DNA from: Paraglaciecola chathamensis S18K6
GTDB taxonomy: Bacteria; Pseudomonadota; Gammaproteobacteria; Enterobacterales; Alteromonadaceae
Direction: 5' to 3'
Length of the DNA: 64,000 nucleotides
NCBI GenBank assembly: GCA_000314955.1
Contig: BAEM01000007.1
Coordinates: forward strand, 62,001 to 126,000
Each line of letters starts with the position of its first letter. Positions within the stretch are counted from its first letter, which is position 1. A program made the position numbers and the translations under genes. The notes under the pieces were generated by a model that worked only from the letters and a program-made list of their open reading frames with translations, had not been told where the DNA came from and ran no database searches. This document shows, in pieces, positions 53,501-61,754 of this stretch.

Positions 53501-55429
53501 GCTAGGGAAGTCATACCGATCAAAGCCAGAAAATTGAGTGATATATTTATCACTCGAACTGGAAAACTGCGTAATTGTGTTTCGTGTTAACCTCTGGATC
53601 TGCTCAGCTGAATGCCCATTTTTAATATCATGAGCCGAAAAAGGGTCTTGTGAGCCGTTAATATTGAGGTACATTTTAGCATTGCCGTGAAACGTTCCGT
53701 TTGCATAGTCCATTGACTTTCTCTGTAGCAAATCTCCCGTGCCACTATAGGTTTCCACGTAGCGTACATTGCCCTGAGTCGGACCATGTTTCCTATCAAA
53801 ATAATGTATTTCCTTTGTACCATCATGGTGCGTCAAGGTTGTAGAAGATAGGTGAGCAGTTTCCACTCCACTCACATCTAGATTAAGCCGATGTCTGGCA
53901 CTAATTGTTTCCCCCCTGAACAAACCTTCATTATCCGAGTACGTATAATTCCACTCATATTGCTCTCCAGTAGTTAAAGTTAATTCTTTACGTTTTAAAG
54001 CATATGTGGCGTATGCTTTCGGAAACCAGAAACTGTCAACCCTACTTCTAGACGGATCTACTTTTCTTAACTTAGGAATATTGGATTGTCCGTGACAAAC
54101 CTCATCTACAACGAAATTCCCTCGAGCCCCTTCGGGGTGAGTAATACTAACGAAATCCTTCGATCCACCTTCAATACAATCGATCCCTCTTGTGGGCACT
54201 TGACTATGTTTAGCAATATTCACATGCCACCAAAACGTATTCGACGAGGATTTATCGTGAGCGAATCTCCAACGCTTTCCATCTGGACGCTCGACCTCTT
54301 TTAGAGTACCTAGCCGATAATCGTCGTAACGATATCTCCATTGTCTTCCATTTGCAGTAATACTCTCGATCCGCCCGTTTCTGCTGCTAATCGTAATATT
54401 TCGGCCATCATTTGCATATATCCGAGTGGCTAAACCATTTGCGTCATAAGTGTATTTAACCCAATTTCCAAATCGATCTTGTATCTTTGTGACCAACATA
54501 AAATAGTGGTAATGCGGGTAGCGAGACAACCTTGGCGCATCTCCTGCTGGCGCCAATGACGGTGAGGGGCAATTCGTACCACACTGGTGGACTTGAGGTT
54601 GAAGGTTCAAGTCTTTAATCGAGCGGACTATTTTCTTCTGCGTAAAATAATACGATAGCCCATCCTTGGTTGTTACTTTGAACCCCTCATGCCCGGCGCC
54701 CGTACTTGTTAAACAATCAACCTTCCAGTTCAAATTATTGTAGCGCTTATGTAAGGGATCCCCAGACTTAGTTGTTAGCTTCACTGTCCCTTTTCCTGGT
54801 ATCGAAATAGAGTCACCGTTCCAATAACCATTAGAATGGATGTAATATGACGTTCCCCCAGTACTTGTAGAAAAAGACGGGTTAGCATTAAGCGGGCTAG
54901 TACATGCTTTTCCGTTAGGCCAATAGGCAGTTTTATAATTGCCGCTTCTATCCGTTATATATGTGGAGCGTACATGAGGTATTGCTAAGCTCCAATTTTC
55001 AAATTCACGTGTTTCTTTAAACCAGGAGTCGGGGTTTGAAAGGGTGCGGGTTATAGCAACTGGGATTGCTGAATTACCGGGTAAAGAGATGTCGACCTGC
55101 TCAAATCGTATGTCACCTGTGAACATACTTATTTTATCGCCCAATAATCCAGTGGTAAGTGATGCTAACTCCGGATTATCGTTGATATTCTCGAAAATAT
55201 TGTAGCCATAATCTTTTACTTCAAATGCACCTGCGAAATCACCACCACCATCATCAGGAGGGCCAAATACTGACTGCGCTTGCGCTGTCTCTTTCGTATG
55301 TATCCTGGTTGCTGGAGTATACTCATCCTCGATTTCAACTTGTCCAAAAGTTGGCAATGAAATCAGTATAAATACGACTGAGATTAGATATAACTTGAGG
55401 GATAACAATAATGTAGCCATGCTCATCAT
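50540..55429 (-). CDS. Secreted RHS/YD-repeat protein with variable C-terminal domain
   Basis: About 1629 residues. An AAAAGGAC ribosome site decides for the ATGATG at 55429/55426 over a start 78 bases earlier; that start gives a signal peptide (LYLISVVFILISLPTFGQ). The body is a series of YD repeats (YTYDANGLATRIYANDGR, SYDANGNLTYWDDKQ and many others) that should form the RHS cocoon. The RHS core ends IGYTGHKHDADIGLTYMQARYYDPVIGRF ... DPDGK, quoted in pieces as GLTYMQARYYDPVIGRFYS and PYKYTDPDGK. The 145 residues after DPDGK are low-similarity and glycine/alanine-rich (AAVTGAGSFIAGVGSA), possibly membrane-active. Followed by a small membrane protein. A VgrG, PAAR or Eag partner is not present, so export is probably by Sec. 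Confidence 0.85.
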   Translation of the reverse strand: MMSMATLLLSLKLYLISVVFILISLPTFGQVEIEDEYTPATRIHTKETAQAQSVFGPPDDGGGDFAGAFEVKDYGYNIFENINDNPELASLTTGLLGDKISMFTGDIRFEQVDISLPGNSAIPVAITRTLSNPDSWFKETREFENWSLAIPHVRSTYITDRSGNYKTAYWPNGKACTSPLNANPSFSTSTGGTSYYIHSNGYWNGDSISIPGKGTVKLTTKSGDPLHKRYNNLNWKVDCLTSTGAGHEGFKVTTKDGLSYYFTQKKIVRSIKDLNLQPQVHQCGTNCPSPSLAPAGDAPRLSRYPHYHYFMLVTKIQDRFGNWVKYTYDANGLATRIYANDGRNITISSRNGRIESITANGRQWRYRYDDYRLGTLKEVERPDGKRWRFAHDKSSSNTFWWHVNIAKHSQVPTRGIDCIEGGSKDFVSITHPEGARGNFVVDEVCHGQSNIPKLRKVDPSRSRVDSFWFPKAYATYALKRKELTLTTGEQYEWNYTYSDNEGLFRGETISARHRLNLDVSGVETAHLSSTTLTHHDGTKEIHYFDRKHGPTQGNVRYVETYSGTGDLLQRKSMDYANGTFHGNAKMYLNINGSQDPFSAHDIKNGHSAEQIQRLTRNTITQFSSSSDKYITQFSGFDRYDFPSLKYEYNSTGSNKRYTRTTYHHDTKNWLLGLHAKTAISGNGSNYKTASQTSYHSASGSYKSLPNYSYSYGRWHTRNTSYHTSGVNAGLPNQIHYNGANRWVALSNYKRGIAQTIRTPSSLSTSSQYAYKQVDANGWVTKHTDFLGNCVNYRYDSIGRLTLIDPCNSKWLNTSISYSTTANSEGYSHVRQGMLKRSIRRGNYSHLTFYDNLLRPRMTKESDTSRDSETKRYTRTSYDSFNRPTYQSKPSSLNGTPYGVTIRYDALGRSLKEDDNTTAGAVTHSYLSSNRVQVTNNRGYKTTTKFLAYGAPELKRPLTISSPHGVSTTVAYNVYGNVTSIRQGGMTESRVYDAYQRLCKKIRPDVGNVAFFKNALGKTEWSASGSSINSSISSCDYSVSSSDKTTYSYDNLGKVKRVSYGDGTPSKLLEYDKNKRLTRLDFGNVTQNYAYDDLGNLLIERLRVDNIDWSLNYLYNSTGNLHRTTYPSGRKVDYHPNALGQPKYVGSFANSVLFHPGGQYKSYKQSNGCVNSKTLRSSGLPYIQRTQCGGTNVVYNQYSYDANGNLTYWDDKQSNVYDLRFGYDQLDRLDNIRKSNSTLIGDMNYDSMGNITKFDSIVGTINYSYNSKKQLQSTSGSRNYDFNYDHRGAVTDNGFHRFNYNLANQMTEAGGNQYLYDGHNKRVKTNDSKGIRYSMYSMLSGKLIQERINGANREYFYLGQQLVAQLGAGSLTYVHADILGTSAAKTNSAGNVTKRIRYAPFGLQWGHTNAQTGENEIGYTGHKHDADIGLTYMQARYYDPVIGRFYSNDPVDYLGHAQRGNPVHGFGRYTYGNNNPYKYTDPDGKYAREFANRLSQSIGYKNTSDANKNIGNDISNNLNQTLSKENLSAVSDTLAGTTVLALAAGRPEVAAVTGAGSFIAGVGSALQSDEPVRGVATETALQVTGVKSVGTVAKIVNGVIENASPAVKNGIEAASDATQTVMKNEIKEEL

Positions 55430-55772
55430 AGTCCTTTTAAATATAGAAAAACGAATGTGTAATTGGTTTATTACTTCCCATGCGTAACGTATATTTTTAA
55501 AAGACAATGACCGATAGCGTTGAAACTGATCTAAAACAGGTTAAAAAATCACACCAAGCATTTACTAATTAAACTTTCATTCTGGGTTAATGATTAAAGT
55601 ACAGGTTAGAATACAATGGTGAAAAAACAACCCGAAAAAGAAAAATGAGATTTTCCGCTATTTTTACTGATATCAAAACAGACTGTAGAATTAACTGAAC
55701 ATTTCTATGAAAACACTCGCGTAAAATGGAAAAACACTCCATGGTGCAGTAACGAAGAATCAATTAACTGGA

Positions 55773-55910
55773 GTGAAGCTCGTATTTTTAGGGACGAAGT
55801 TCCGCCGAGCTGAACGACACCGCATGGATGCGGTGGCTGGGTGCCGATCATCAAGGATGTGTTAACGCTGTACTCAATACATCCACGAATCCAACAATCC
55901 AAATCCCAGA
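55773..55910. repeat. 138-bp palindrome-bearing repeat, copy A
   Basis: Matches copy B at 135 of 138 positions. Contains two internal hairpins: GGGAC-GAA-GTTCC (55791-55803) and CACCGCAT-GG-ATGCGGTG (55818-55835). No coding capacity that survives inspection. Unlike simple REP elements it is long and includes a non-palindromic tail. Confidence 0.85.
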
Positions 55911-55920
55911 CACAAAAAAA

Positions 55921-55935
55921 CCGACTTGAAGTCGG
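55921..55935 (-). terminator. Terminator following tRNA 3'-end remnant 3
   Basis: CCGACT / AGTCGG stem with a 3-base loop and a run of seven T on the minus strand directly after it. It is of the same design as the two other terminators in this locus but with a different stem. Confidence 0.7.
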
Positions 55936-55967
55936 CTTGTTTATCTCTTTGGTAGACTACTAAGAGA

Positions 55968-55982
55968 TGGTACCAGTGCGGG
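55968..55982 (-). pseudogene. tRNA-Leu 3'-end remnant (most distal)
   Basis: On the minus strand CCCGCACTGGTACCA: the last 11 bases equal the acceptor strand and CCA end of the intact tRNA-Leu at 56262-56347. Nothing tRNA-like precedes it. Confidence 0.55.
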
Positions 55983-56040
55983 CCCGATGGGGCCGACCTT
56001 CGGCCGACGCGCTTGCGTGGCGACTTCACGAATTTAAGAT

Positions 56041-56088
56041 ACAAAAAAACCAACTAAAAAGTTGGTTTAAATGTTTGGTACCAGTGGG
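56041..56088 (-). repeat. 48-bp duplicate of the tRNA-Leu 3' end plus terminator
   Basis: 47 of 48 bases equal 56227-56274, which spans the terminator, spacer and last 13 bases of the intact tRNA. The copy includes a full terminator stem (AAACCAAC / GTTGGTTT, 56047-56068) and the sequence CCCACTGGTACCA, but upstream the tRNA body is replaced by the 138-bp repeat. Confidence 0.85.
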
Positions 56089-56225
56089 TGAAGCTCGTCT
56101 TCTTAGGAACGAAGTTCCGCCGAGCTGAACGACACCGCATGGATGCGGTGGCTGGGTGCCGATCATCAAGGATGTGTTAACGCTGTACTCAATACATCCA
56201 CGAATCCAACAATCCAAATCCCAGA
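56088..56225. repeat. 138-bp palindrome-bearing repeat, copy B
   Basis: Second copy of the repeat, 315 bases from copy A. The first hairpin here is GGAAC-GAA-GTTCC (56106-56118), where copy A has G in place of A, turning an A-U pair into G-U without breaking the stem. The second hairpin (56133-56150) is identical. It sits directly between the tRNA terminator and the duplicated tRNA 3' end. Confidence 0.85.
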
Positions 56226-56232
56226 TACAAAA

Positions 56233-56254
56233 AAACCAACTAAAAAGTTGGTTT
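56233..56254 (-). terminator. Terminator of the tRNA-Leu gene
   Basis: 8-bp stem AAACCAAC / GTTGGTTT with a 6-base loop; on the minus strand it is followed by a T-run. It begins 8 bases after the tRNA CCA end. Confidence 0.85.
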
Positions 56255-56261
56255 AGATGTT

Positions 56262-56347
56262 TGGTACCAGTGGGCGGACTCGAACCGCCACGCTTATTCA
56301 GCAACGGATTTTGAATCCGTCATGTCTACCAATTCCATCACACTGGC
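56262..56347 (-). tRNA. tRNA-Leu (anticodon CAA)
   Basis: An 86-base intact class II tRNA on the minus strand with encoded CCA. Acceptor GCCAGTG pairs with CACTGGT (G1-U72, as in E. coli tRNA-Leu), D-arm GGAATTGGTAGACA, anticodon stem ACGGA/TCCGT with loop TTCAAAA (CAA reads UUG), a long variable arm (TGCTGAATAAGCGT) and T-arm GGCGG-TTCGAGT-CCGCC. It is the only intact member of the locus. Confidence 0.93.
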
Positions 56348-56474
56348 ATTGATTAAAGAGTTTACTTAGTTCAAAAAACTTTGCAAATCTTTGCAAGCAA
56401 TTTTTAGCTTGTTAAAGTCAAAAGGTACTTATCTTTCAATGACTTGCCGTATAGTTACCGCTAGACACGTTGAC

Positions 56475-56513
56475 TTTTGAATCCGTCATGTCTACCAATT
56501 CCATCACACTGGC
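56475..56513 (-). pseudogene. 5' half of a tRNA-Leu(CAA), truncated in the anticodon loop
   Basis: 39 bases identical to positions 1-39 of the intact tRNA-Leu 128 bases downstream (GCCAGTGTGATGGAATTGGT... to the TTCAAAA loop), then unrelated sequence (GTCAACG). It lies first behind the shared promoter, so the transcript would start with a half tRNA unable to fold its acceptor or T-arm. Confidence 0.85.
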
Positions 56514-56520
56514 AAAGGTG

Positions 56521-56546
56521 CTTAAAGGTTGCGTTCAACCTTTAAG
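56521..56546 (-). other. Leader hairpin upstream of the half tRNA
   Basis: CTTAAAGGTT / AACCTTTAAG, a perfect 10-bp stem with a 6-base loop, between the tRNA promoter and the half-tRNA. No U-run follows; it may be a processing signal or a leftover transcript element. Confidence 0.5.
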
Positions 56547-56554
56547 AGCGCCGC

Positions 56555-56582
56555 ATTATAGCGATTTACATGACACGCGCAA
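56555..56582 (-). promoter_or_regulatory. tRNA-type promoter with GC-rich discriminator
   Basis: On the minus strand TTGCGC, a 16-base spacer, then TATAAT (56555-56560) followed by GCGGCGC. A consensus -10 box with a GC discriminator is characteristic of stringently controlled stable-RNA promoters. It drives the half tRNA and tRNA-Leu. Confidence 0.7.
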
Positions 56583-56741
56583 GCGATTTTTTGCGTTGTA
56601 GGTTTAATTGCTCAACATATCATCAACTTTGTCAATTTCGCTATCGCCCCTACCCTATCCCTCAGGAACTGTGCGAAACTATTGTCATTATGTGCATGCA
56701 TTTTCGTATGCTGAATTTTGATTATCTTGAGAGAACACCTT

Positions 56742-57248
56742 TTGACTTCTGAGCATTACCACCGTGCTGGTTTTTTCCGTCGCTTAGCCGCGATTATTTA
56801 CGATATTTTGGTCGCTGTTGCTGTGGGTATGTGCGCCGCCATGGTGATGCTTGTGGCTATGTTGTTATTAGTAGAAAACAATGTGCTGAATAATCATGGT
56901 TACGAGCATTTCAGTGACTTAATTCAGCATGCGCCAGTCTATCAGTACATTTTGCAAGGTTGGGTGGCTGCTTGGGTTATCGCCTTCTTTTTATGGTTTT
57001 GGCGTAACGGTGGGCAAACTATTGGTATGCGCGCTTGGCGCTTACGTATTGTTAGCACCAATGAAAATCCACTGACGTACACTCGCGCTTTTGTTCGTAT
57101 GCTTACGTCGTTTTTAGGTTTAGGCACTTTACTTGTGCTGCTTGATTACAAACACAAGCAGTCACTGCAAGACCGAATAACGGGTACTGAGGTGATTTGT
57201 TTAAGCAAAGAGGCCAACCACCATCGCAGTTGGCGTAATTTGAATTAA
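56742..57248 (+). CDS. RDD-family membrane protein
   Basis: A 168-residue protein if translation starts at the TTG at 56742 (GAGAG ribosome site 8 bases upstream); longer TTG starts 15 and 24 bases earlier in frame exist. HRAGFFRRLAAIIYD opens the RDD domain (Arg and paired Asp), followed by three hydrophobic helices (LVAVAVGMCAAMVMLVAMLL, WVAAWVIAFFLWFW, FLGLGTLLVLLD) and GQTIGMRAWRLRIV, the family signature. RDD proteins are thought to be small inner-membrane transporters or channels; function here unknown. Neighbours lptG/lptF are a common genomic context. Confidence 0.82.
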   Translation: MTSEHYHRAGFFRRLAAIIYDILVAVAVGMCAAMVMLVAMLLLVENNVLNNHGYEHFSDLIQHAPVYQYILQGWVAAWVIAFFLWFWRNGGQTIGMRAWRLRIVSTNENPLTYTRAFVRMLTSFLGLGTLLVLLDYKHKQSLQDRITGTEVICLSKEANHHRSWRNLN

Positions 57249-57275
57249 GTGTGACTAACAAGATTTATTGCGCTC

Positions 57276-58337
57276 TTAGCGGCGCAATAAATGTATTGAT
57301 ATTCCAGTGAATACAATGCTCGGTAAGATTGCACCGATAAAAGGCGGTATGTGATAAACCGTACTTAACGAGCCAAACACTTCATTACTGACAAAAAAGC
57401 CAAAACCTGTGAGCACGCCCATTATCACTCGTGCCCCCATAGTCACACTGCGTAATGGCCCGAAAATAAACGACAATGCCATCAATAGCATGACCCCCAC
57501 CGAAATAGGTTGCAGTACTTTGCGCCATAGCGCCAACCGATAACGCTCTGAGTTTTGGCTGTTATTCTCTAAATAATTAACGTAATCGATTAATCCGCGG
57601 ATCGACAGAGCTTCAGGCTTCACCGTGACCACCCCTAATTTATCGGGTGTTAACGATGAGGACCATGCGCCATCTGCGGCGTCTTCTACCTGAATGCGAT
57701 TATCAGAGAACTCGGTAGATTGCACATGGCTTAACTCCCATGAGTCACTTTGATAATTCGCCGCCTCTGCGGTGGTGATTTTGCGTAAATACAGGTCATT
57801 ATCGAATTCGTAAATGCTTACATCTCGTAAGTTATTTTTATCCACAACTTCACCAATACTGACAAAATTATCACCGTCTTTCGCCCACACTAATCTGTCT
57901 GACGAGAACAAACTCCCCCCAGATATAGCTTGAGTGCGAATTTCCTTGGCTTTTGTCTCACTGATCGGTGCGACCCACTCGCCAATGACCATCACAAAAA
58001 GCACCATCAAAATAGCGGATTTCATCGCGGAAATAATAATATTCCAGCGGCTTTGCCCCGCGGATTGCATCACCACCAATTCGCTATTACTGGCAAGAAT
58101 GCCCATGCCGATTAAGCCGCCTATCAACGTCGCCATAGGGAAGAATTGCTCTAACTCACGGGGTAAACTTAAAAAGACATACACAGCCGCTACCGTCATG
58201 TCGTAGCTACCGCGGCCAACGCTTTTCATTTGTTCAATGAATTTAATTAATGCGCTAAGGCCAACTAGCACCCCTAAACTCATAGCAGTGGTGCTTAGTA
58301 AAGTGCGAGCAATGTACCAATCAAGAATTTTAATCAT
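57276..58337 (-). CDS. lptG: LPS export permease LptG
   Basis: A 353-residue YjgP/YjgQ-family permease, with LDWYIARTLLSTTAMSLGVLVGLSALIKFIEQ at the N-terminus (quoted pieces: LDWYIARTLLSTTAMSLGVL), six transmembrane helices split three and three around a periplasmic beta-jelly-roll (about 130-260), and SFIFGPLRSVTMGARVIMGV at the end of the barrel. It forms the LptB2FG ABC complex with LptF that extracts lipopolysaccharide from the inner membrane. Its ATG overlaps the lptF stop (ATGA). Confidence 0.92.
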   Translation of the reverse strand: MIKILDWYIARTLLSTTAMSLGVLVGLSALIKFIEQMKSVGRGSYDMTVAAVYVFLSLPRELEQFFPMATLIGGLIGMGILASNSELVVMQSAGQSRWNIIISAMKSAILMVLFVMVIGEWVAPISETKAKEIRTQAISGGSLFSSDRLVWAKDGDNFVSIGEVVDKNNLRDVSIYEFDNDLYLRKITTAEAANYQSDSWELSHVQSTEFSDNRIQVEDAADGAWSSSLTPDKLGVVTVKPEALSIRGLIDYVNYLENNSQNSERYRLALWRKVLQPISVGVMLLMALSFIFGPLRSVTMGARVIMGVLTGFGFFVSNEVFGSLSTVYHIPPFIGAILPSIVFTGISIHLLRR

Positions 58338-59440
58338 GCTTTGCTCCCGCGCAAACGTGCCCGTATTCGCACGCCCACCGGACGCCCCTTAAAGATCAGC
58401 GCCAAACCAATTACGCCTATTACAGCATGTACCCACCACAGCCCGAGCATTGGCGGAATTTTACCGTCTTCAAGCACTTTACGCCCCGCAAGTAATAGCA
58501 AGAAATACCCTAGATACAGCATAAGCGCAGGGAACATTTTACCAAACCGGCCTTGCCTAGGGTCAGCAGCACTAAGTGGCACAGCGATAATCACTAAGAA
58601 AAACAAGGATAATGGAATAGCAAAACGCCACTGCAATTCCGCGATAGCATCAATGGATGGATCGTTAAATAGCTGTGCTGTGGTGTAGGCTGACAATTTG
58701 CGACGTTTTTGTTCAGCTTCTTGTTCGGCAATTTGAATTTGATATTCACCAAATTCGACCACACGATAGTCCTTTTCACCCAGCGTACCTTCGTACTGGA
58801 TACCATCTCCCAATACTAAGGTTTCTGAGCCATCTGGCAGCTCTCTCAGCCCACCTTGTTTGGCGTAAACTAGGTGTACATTTTCACTGTCAGTAGTGGT
58901 GTCATGCTGGGCCATAAATACCCGTTTTAACGGTTCATTGTCATTGCCAATTTCATGCACGAAAATAACCGCTTTTTCATTGGCAGTTTGTTGAAAACGC
59001 CCAGGGATTAACGTGGTTAATCCAGTATCAGCGCCCGCTTGTTCTTCTAACTGGTATTCACGCTCAACCGACATAGGGGCAATCCACAATGTCATGGCGC
59101 CTGTAATCAATGCCATGATCACAGCAAGCACAAGCATTACGCGCGTCACATACCATTCACTGATACCACAGGCGCGCATCACAGTCATTTCGCTGTCTAC
59201 GTACAATCGGCCGTGGGCAAGCATGATCCCCAAAAACAAACTTAAAGGTAAAATAAGAGACGCCAATACCGGCATACTCAAGGCTAAAAAGCCTAGAACC
59301 AAACTGGCAGGAATGTCTCCGTTGGACGCTTCAGAGAGCACCCTAACAAATTTATTGGTAATAAAAATGGCCATCAAAACCAGAAAAACGGCTGTTTGGG
59401 ATTTGACGGTTTCTTTGACTAAATAACGAAATATCAGCAC
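58334..59440 (-). CDS. lptF: LPS export permease LptF
   Basis: A 368-residue permease of the same family, starting at a GTG (LIFRYLVKETVKSQTAVF). Features: six membrane helices with a central periplasmic domain (about 115-260), the conserved ATSEMTVMRACGISEWYVTR region (here DSEMTVMRACGISEW) and a C-terminal FIAVPLSAADPRQGRFGKMF-like stretch (VPLSAADPRQGRFGKMFPAL). Partner of LptG, next in the operon; core envelope gene divergent from pepA by 286 bases. Confidence 0.92.
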   Translation of the reverse strand: MLIFRYLVKETVKSQTAVFLVLMAIFITNKFVRVLSEASNGDIPASLVLGFLALSMPVLASLILPLSLFLGIMLAHGRLYVDSEMTVMRACGISEWYVTRVMLVLAVIMALITGAMTLWIAPMSVEREYQLEEQAGADTGLTTLIPGRFQQTANEKAVIFVHEIGNDNEPLKRVFMAQHDTTTDSENVHLVYAKQGGLRELPDGSETLVLGDGIQYEGTLGEKDYRVVEFGEYQIQIAEQEAEQKRRKLSAYTTAQLFNDPSIDAIAELQWRFAIPLSLFFLVIIAVPLSAADPRQGRFGKMFPALMLYLGYFLLLLAGRKVLEDGKIPPMLGLWWVHAVIGVIGLALIFKGRPVGVRIRARLRGSKA

Positions 59441-59726
59441 GCAATATCCAACACAAAAGTGGTAATTTTAGTGGCAAGCTACAAAATTTTAAGTAAACTT
59501 AACGTTTTCACACGTTTCATTTGCAATGTGTGCCATTTTAAAGCGCTTGCCCGCACGTAATTTACAGATTATGTCTGGCTTGAGCTCTTCTTGCAATTGC
59601 AATGAAACGCTGTTTACGAAGATAAGCCGTAACGCTTTGCATAACATCACAACAACAAATTCAAAAAGCTCAGTGTTACAACCAGTATGTAATGACAGAT
59701 TAACAGTTTCGTGACGAGGATGCCCC

Positions 59727-61232
59727 GTGGAATTTAGTGTAAAAAGTGGAAGCCCAGAAAAACAACGCAGTGCCTGTATCGTAGTCGGTGTATTTGAACC
59801 ACGCCGCTTAACCTCAGTGGCCGAACAATTAGACGAAATCAGTGGTGGCTATCTAAGCAACCTATTACGCCGCGGCGATCTTGAAGGTAAACCCGGCCAA
59901 ATGCTATTGCTACACCATGTACCAAATGTATTAAGCGAGCGCGTATTACTTGTTGGTTGTGGTAAAGAGCGTGAACTAGACGAGCGCCAGTACAAGCAAA
60001 TCATCTCAAAAACCATTAAAACCTTGAACGAAACCGGCTCAATGGAAGCAGTCTGTTTCTTATCTGAGTTACATGTAAAAGGCCGTGACACATACTGGCG
60101 CGTGCGCCAAGCGGTAGAAGCCACCCAAGACTCTTTGTATACCTTCTTGCAATTGAAAACCAAAAAAGGCGAGCCTCGCAGACCACTGCGTAAAATGGTG
60201 TTTAATGTGCCAACACGTCGCGAGTTAACGATTGGAGAGCGCGCAGTTGAGCACGGTCTTGCGGTTTCACTAGGTAGCAAGACTACGCGTGACGTAGCCA
60301 ATATGCCGCCTAATATTTGTAACCCTAAGTACCTGTTCGAACAAGCCAAAGCCCTTGAAACCGAATATGAAAATTTGCATGTTGATTCAGTCAACGAAAA
60401 GCAAATGGACGACCTAGGCATGCATTCTTACTTGGCAGTCGGTCGTGGCTCTGTTAACGAGTCGATTATGACCATCATGGAACACAAAGGTGGCCCAGCG
60501 GATCAAGCCCCTATCGTACTTGTCGGTAAAGGCTTAACGTTCGACTCAGGCGGTATTTCGATTAAGCCGGGCGAAGCCATGGATGAAATGAAATACGACA
60601 TGGGCGGCGCAGCAGGTGTACTTGGTGCAATGCACACCATCAGCGCGCTAAACTTGCCGATTAACGTAGTGGGTATATTAGCCGGTTGTGAAAACATGCC
60701 CGATGCTAACGCCTACCGTCCAGGTGATATTCTCACCACCATGTCAGGTCAAACTGTTGAAGTGTTAAACACTGATGCAGAAGGCCGCTTAGTGTTATGT
60801 GACGCACTAACCTATGTAGAGCGTTTTGATCCAGAATTGGTCATCGATGTGGCAACCTTAACTGGTGCTTGTGTTATCGCTCTTGGTCATCACGCAACGG
60901 GCGTATTCAGTAACCATAACCCTCTTGCTCACGAATTAGTAAATGCATCAGAGCAAAGCGGTGACAAGGCATGGCGCATGCCATTGTGGGATGAATACCA
61001 AGACCAACTGGAAAGCCCATTTGCTGACATGACCAACCTAGGTGGTCGCCCAGCTGGCTCAATTACCGCAGCGTGTTTCTTGTCTCGCTTTACCCGTAAA
61101 TATAACTGGGCTCATATGGACATAGCAGGTACAGCTTGGGTTGGCGGTAAAGAAAAAGGTTCTACTGGTCGTCCTGTCCCTATGCTATCTCAGTTTTTAA
61201 TGAACCGAGCGGGCATCGAGTCAGAAGATTAG
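59727..61232 (+). CDS. pepA: Leucyl (cytosol) aminopeptidase PepA
   Basis: A 501-residue M17 peptidase very similar to E. coli PepA over its length ([20 protein letters not shown] start, [38 protein letters not shown]). The active centre is intact: [17 protein letters not shown] (Lys and Asp metal ligands), [10 protein letters not shown], and the M17 signature [10 protein letters not shown]. It removes N-terminal residues from peptides, and in enterobacteria also binds DNA in cer resolution and carAB regulation. The GTG start with ACGAGGA six bases before matches the E. coli N-terminus. holC follows after 25 bases; the order pepA-holC-valS is conserved in gammaproteobacteria. Confidence 0.97.
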   Translation: MEFSVKSGSPEKQRSACIVVGVFEPRRLTSVAEQLDEISGGYLSNLLRRGDLEGKPGQMLLLHHVPNVLSERVLLVGCGKERELDERQYKQIISKTIKTLNETGSMEAVCFLSELHVKGRDTYWRVRQAVEATQDSLYTFLQLKTKKGEPRRPLRKMVFNVPTRRELTIGERAVEHGLAVSLGSKTTRDVANMPPNICNPKYLFEQAKALETEYENLHVDSVNEKQMDDLGMHSYLAVGRGSVNESIMTIMEHKGGPADQAPIVLVGKGLTFDSGGISIKPGEAMDEMKYDMGGAAGVLGAMHTISALNLPINVVGILAGCENMPDANAYRPGDILTTMSGQTVEVLNTDAEGRLVLCDALTYVERFDPELVIDVATLTGACVIALGHHATGVFSNHNPLAHELVNASEQSGDKAWRMPLWDEYQDQLESPFADMTNLGGRPAGSITAACFLSRFTRKYNWAHMDIAGTAWVGGKEKGSTGRPVPMLSQFLMNRAGIESED

Positions 61233-61257
61233 CCAATCACAACGAACGGATAACCTA

Positions 61258-61728
61258 ATGTCTAAGGTCACGTTTTACCTGCTCGAACAAGAAGCAGAAG
61301 CAACAAGTCAACAGCCAGCGCACCTAGCGCTGGCTTGTCAATTGGCGGCCCAGTGTTTTAGCAATAAGCAGCGCTGCGTGGTGATGTGTCAAAGTCAGGC
61401 ACAAGCTGAGCAATTCGATGAATTGCTGTGGCAACTACCAAACGATCGTTTCGTTCCTCACAACTTAACAGGTGAAGGGCCCCAAGCAGGCACACCGGTT
61501 GAAATTTGCTGGCAACGCCCAAGCCAGTTCAACAAACCCGTACTGATCAACCTCGCCGACAACATGCCTGATTTTCATGGCAAATTTAGTCGCATATTTG
61601 ATTTTGTACCTGCCGCTGAAACACTCAAGCAGCAGGCCCGCGAGCGCTATAAGCATTACCGCGCCGCAGGCCATCAATTAGATACGTTACCCGGCAAAGA
61701 GTTACTCAACTCACTCGCTGGTCATTAG
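61258..61728 (+). CDS. holC: DNA polymerase III chi subunit HolC
   Basis: A 156-residue protein with the typical start [47 protein letters not shown] and [26 protein letters not shown] pieces of HolC (E. coli 147 residues). Chi links the clamp-loader to single-strand-binding protein. Placed between pepA and valS as in E. coli, confirming the call. Confidence 0.94.
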   Translation: MSKVTFYLLEQEAEATSQQPAHLALACQLAAQCFSNKQRCVVMCQSQAQAEQFDELLWQLPNDRFVPHNLTGEGPQAGTPVEICWQRPSQFNKPVLINLADNMPDFHGKFSRIFDFVPAAETLKQQARERYKHYRAAGHQLDTLPGKELLNSLAGH

Positions 61729-61754
61729 TCATCGCAATAACGAGACCAAATACA

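Larger units (their letters stand above)
55430..56261. other. Repeat-rich non-coding region between RHS gene and tRNA-Leu
   Basis: About 830 bases. The left part (55430-55772) is AT-rich with no gene and should carry the RHS promoter. The right part is a mosaic of two 138-bp repeats, two tRNA 3'-end remnants and three terminators, annotated separately. Minus-strand frames of 65 and 92 codons here are read through the repeats and are rejected. Confidence 0.65.
56348..56741. other. tRNA leader region and divergent space to the RDD gene
   Basis: About 390 bases with the half-tRNA, a 10-bp leader hairpin and the tRNA promoter (annotated separately). The right part (56585-56741) should contain the RDD gene promoter; no convincing -35/-10 pair was found there. 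Confidence 0.5.

Noticed and set aside
55773..56225. CRISPR-like direct repeats
   Set aside because: Only two 138-bp copies, too long and with internal palindromes; no spacer array or Cas genes.
49764..56261. Complete genomic island integrated at tRNA-Leu
   Set aside because: tRNA-end duplications are suggestive, but no integrase, transposase or second boundary was found in the window.
55705..56304. 65- and 92-codon minus-strand frames sharing a repeated peptide
   Set aside because: The shared peptide comes only from the 138-bp repeat and tRNA/terminator sequence; no ribosome site or protein-like features.
59526..59714. 62-codon plus-strand frame before pepA
   Set aside because: No ribosome site or family resemblance; it lies in the lptF/pepA divergent promoter region.
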